Shown here one piece after another: positions 33,148 to 35,173 of a DNA stretch of 35,173 nucleotides. Each line of letters begins with the position of its first letter. The stretch's first letter is position 1. The translations under genes were made by a program, and so were the position numbers. This stretch comes from Candidatus Cryptobacteroides faecigallinarum (GTDB taxonomy: Bacteria; Bacteroidota; Bacteroidia; Bacteroidales; UBA932), in NCBI GenBank assembly GCA_017695015.1, contig JADIMD010000100.1:1-35173 (forward strand), written 5' to 3'. The notes below the pieces were generated by a model, which searched no databases, was not told where the DNA came from, and worked only from the letters and a program-made list of their open reading frames with translations.

Positions 33148-35173
33148 TTATTCCTCGTCATCGACTGGCTTGTAGCCGCTCTTCTCGATAACCTCTTTTG
33201 CAAGGTTTGCAGGAACTTCAGCGTAATGATCGAAAGACATTGTGCTGGTTGCTCGTCCAGAAGAGATGGTCCTAAGCACTGTCACATATCCGAACTGCTC
33301 TGCGAGCGGAACGAACGCCTTGACGATGCGTGCTCCTCCTGTAGTGGAATCCATCGCATTGATCTGTCCCCTGCGGCGGTTGAGGTCTCCGACGATATCT
33401 CCCATGTAATCCTCCGGTGTAACCACTTCGAGGCTCATGATAGGTTCGAGAAGAACCGGCTTTGCCTTAGGGCATGCATGACGGAATGCCATCCTTGCGC
33501 AGATCTCGAATGAGAGCTGGTCAGAGTCCACAGGGTGGAAGGAACCGTCCTTCAGGACAACCTTGAGGGATGGAACCTCGTATCCTGCAAGCACACCGTT
33601 TGCCATTGCAGACTTGAATCCTTTCTCCACAGACGGGATGAATTCCTTAGGGATGTTACCACCCTTCACCTCATCCACGAACTGAAGTCCTGTAACTCCT
33701 TCGTCTGCAGGACCGATCTCTACGATGATGTCTGCGAACTTACCACGACCACCTGTCTGCTTCTTGAAGACTTCACGGTGCTGTACAGTGGCTGTAATAG
33801 CCTCCTTGTAGTTGACCTGAGGTGCGCCCTGGTTGATATCCACTCCGAATTCACGGCGGAGACGGTCCACGATGATGTCAAGGTGAAGCTCACCCATACC
33901 GCTGATGACAGTCTGTCCTGTCTCATGGTCAGTCTTGACAGTGAAGGTAGGGTCCTCCTCTGCAAGCTTCGCAAGAGCGATACCGAGCTTGTCGAGATCC
34001 TTCTGGGTCTTAGGCTCCACTGCAAGTCCGATCACCGGATCAGGGAATTCCATAGACTCGAGGGTGATAGGATGATCCTCTGCGCAGATGGTGTCACCTG
34101 TACGGAGGTCCTTGAATCCGACTGCAGCACAGATGTCTCCCGCCTCGACGAACTCTATAGGGTTCTGCTTGTTTGAATGCATCTGGTAAAGTCTCGCAAC
34201 ACGCTCCTTCTTGCCGGAACGGGTGTTGAGCACATATGAACCTGCATCAAGACGGCCTGAATATGCCCTGAGGAATGCAAGACGGCCTACGAAAGGATCG
34301 GTTGCAATCTTGAACACGAGAGCTGCAAAAGGCTCGCTTGCAGACGGCTTGCGCTCTTCCTCCTCGCCGGTCTTAGGGTTTACACCTGTAACGGAACCCT
34401 TGTCGAGAGGTGAAGGGAGATAACGCATCACTGCATCAAGAAGGAACTGGACGCCCTTGTTCTTGAATGAAGAACCGCAGCATGCAGGAACAATCGCCAT
34501 ATCGATGGTAGCCTTTCTCAAGGCTGCGATGAGCTCGTCCTCGGTAATCGAGTCCGGATCATCGAAGAATTTTTCCATCAGAGTCTCGTCATACTCGGCA
34601 GCAGCCTCGACGAGCTTCTCACGCCACATGGCAACATCAGCCTCCATCTCGGCAGGAACATCCTTTACCTGATAGTTGACGAGTTCTTCGGTATTGTCAT
34701 AATAGATTGCCTTCTTGGCGATAAGGTCCACGATACCCTGGAACTTGTCCTCTGCTCCGATAGGGAGGCAGATAGGAACTGCAGTTGCCCCGAGCTTGGT
34801 CTTGATCTCCTCAACCACTGCAAGGAAGTCAGCACCCACGCGGTCCATCTTATTGACATAAGCAATCTTTGGCACTCCGTACTTGTCTGCCTGCCTCCAT
34901 ACCGTCTCGGACTGAGGCTGGACACGGCCCACTGCACAGAAAGTGGCTACCGTACCGTCAAGCACACGCAGAGAACGCTCCACCTCAACGGTGAAGTCCA
35001 CGTGGCCCGGAGTGTCGATCAGGTTGATCTGATATGTATCCCCTTTATAGTGCCAGAAAGCGGTAGTGGCAGCGGAGGTGATCGTAATACCGCGCTCCTG
35101 CTCCTGCACCATCCAGTCCATTGTGGCAGCACCCTCGTGAACCTCTCCGATCTTATGGGTCTTACCCGTATAG
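33148..35173 (-). CDS. fusA: Elongation factor G, 5' end cut by window edge
   Basis: About 675 residues are visible, open to the right edge; roughly the first 30 residues, with the P-loop, lie outside. The frame enters with [20 protein letters not shown]. GTPase motifs follow: ERGITI (switch I), DTPGHVDF (G3) and NKMDR (G4). The domain IV-V region ends in [19 protein letters not shown] sequence typical of EF-G, with a C-terminal tail ending in acidic residues. EF-G moves tRNAs and mRNA through the ribosome and helps recycle it. rpsL and rpsG are expected upstream, outside the window. No internal truncation or frameshift is seen. Confidence 0.97.
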   Translation of the reverse strand, partial: YTGKTHKIGEVHEGAATMDWMVQEQERGITITSAATTAFWHYKGDTYQINLIDTPGHVDFTVEVERSLRVLDGTVATFCAVGRVQPQSETVWRQADKYGVPKIAYVNKMDRVGADFLAVVEEIKTKLGATAVPICLPIGAEDKFQGIVDLIAKKAIYYDNTEELVNYQVKDVPAEMEADVAMWREKLVEAAAEYDETLMEKFFDDPDSITEDELIAALRKATIDMAIVPACCGSSFKNKGVQFLLDAVMRYLPSPLDKGSVTGVNPKTGEEEERKPSASEPFAALVFKIATDPFVGRLAFLRAYSGRLDAGSYVLNTRSGKKERVARLYQMHSNKQNPIEFVEAGDICAAVGFKDLRTGDTICAEDHPITLESMEFPDPVIGLAVEPKTQKDLDKLGIALAKLAEEDPTFTVKTDHETGQTVISGMGELHLDIIVDRLRREFGVDINQGAPQVNYKEAITATVQHREVFKKQTGGRGKFADIIVEIGPADEGVTGLQFVDEVKGGNIPKEFIPSVEKGFKSAMANGVLAGYEVPSLKVVLKDGSFHPVDSDQLSFEICARMAFRHACPKAKPVLLEPIMSLEVVTPEDYMGDIVGDLNRRRGQINAMDSTTGGARIVKAFVPLAEQFGYVTVLRTISSGRATSTMSFDHYAEVPANLAKEVIEKSGYKPVDDEE

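Noticed and set aside
33535..34176. Plus-strand frame of 213 codons opposite fusA
   Set aside because: Antisense to a highly conserved gene; long shadow frames are expected from its codon bias.

Overview
The window is chromosomal DNA of a member of the Bacteroidota, most likely order Bacteroidales. This rests on several TAnnTTTG-type promoter boxes (the Bacteroidota sigma factor -7 element), the near absence of Shine-Dalgarno sequences, a DUF3108 protein, a tgt-lptG pair, and the alaS / M23 / MerR / Nif3 / zinc-ribbon / dnaB neighbourhood typical of this group. No species can be named from the sequence alone.

Layout. (1) Positions 1-6720, minus strand: one long tightly spaced run, in transcription order two paralogous membrane-anchored M23 peptidases, a MerR-type regulator, a Nif3-like protein, a coiled-coil zinc-ribbon protein, the replicative helicase DnaB, a DUF3108 secreted protein and RseC (cut by the left edge). 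(2) Positions 6794-14916, plus strand: alaS, then a single ORF that fuses an LptF/LptG-type lipopolysaccharide export permease to methionyl-tRNA formyltransferase, then thiamine pyrophosphokinase, then ilvA-ilvE, closed by a strong hairpin terminator. (3) Positions 14995-16278, minus: an NupG-like MFS nucleoside transporter. (4) Positions 16479-18741, plus: tgt and a second LptF/LptG-type permease. (5) Positions 18744-21282, minus: a small unrecognised zinc-finger protein and an M3 peptidyl-dipeptidase lipoprotein. (6) Positions 21614-25952, plus: a short SSB, the pyruvate formate-lyase pair pflB-pflA with a textbook promoter and terminator, and a patatin-like lipase. (7) Positions 25968-29863, minus: a response regulator and histidine kinase pair, and a GH3 beta-glycosidase lipoprotein. 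(8) Positions 30093-32523, plus: a compact two-gene restriction-modification cassette closely resembling the HpaII (CCGG) system, its methyltransferase gene much more AT-rich than the surroundings. (9) Positions 32632-35173, minus: tRNA-Met(CAT), rpsJ and the 3' part of fusA (cut by the right edge).

Most genes are housekeeping: replication, tRNA charging and modification, formylation, envelope biogenesis, fermentation and branched-chain amino acids. The accessory signal lies at 30.0-32.8 kb, where a HpaII-like cassette sits beside a tRNA gene whose 3' flank carries a terminator hairpin and a perfect 9-bp direct repeat. The str operon ends at rpsJ there, without the rplC gene that usually follows. 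The most unusual gene is the LptF-Fmt fusion. I found no wholly new multi-gene system; the best leads are the fusion, a palindrome and alternative start in the methyltransferase gene, the junction beside the tRNA, and a Tgt lacking its three zinc cysteines.
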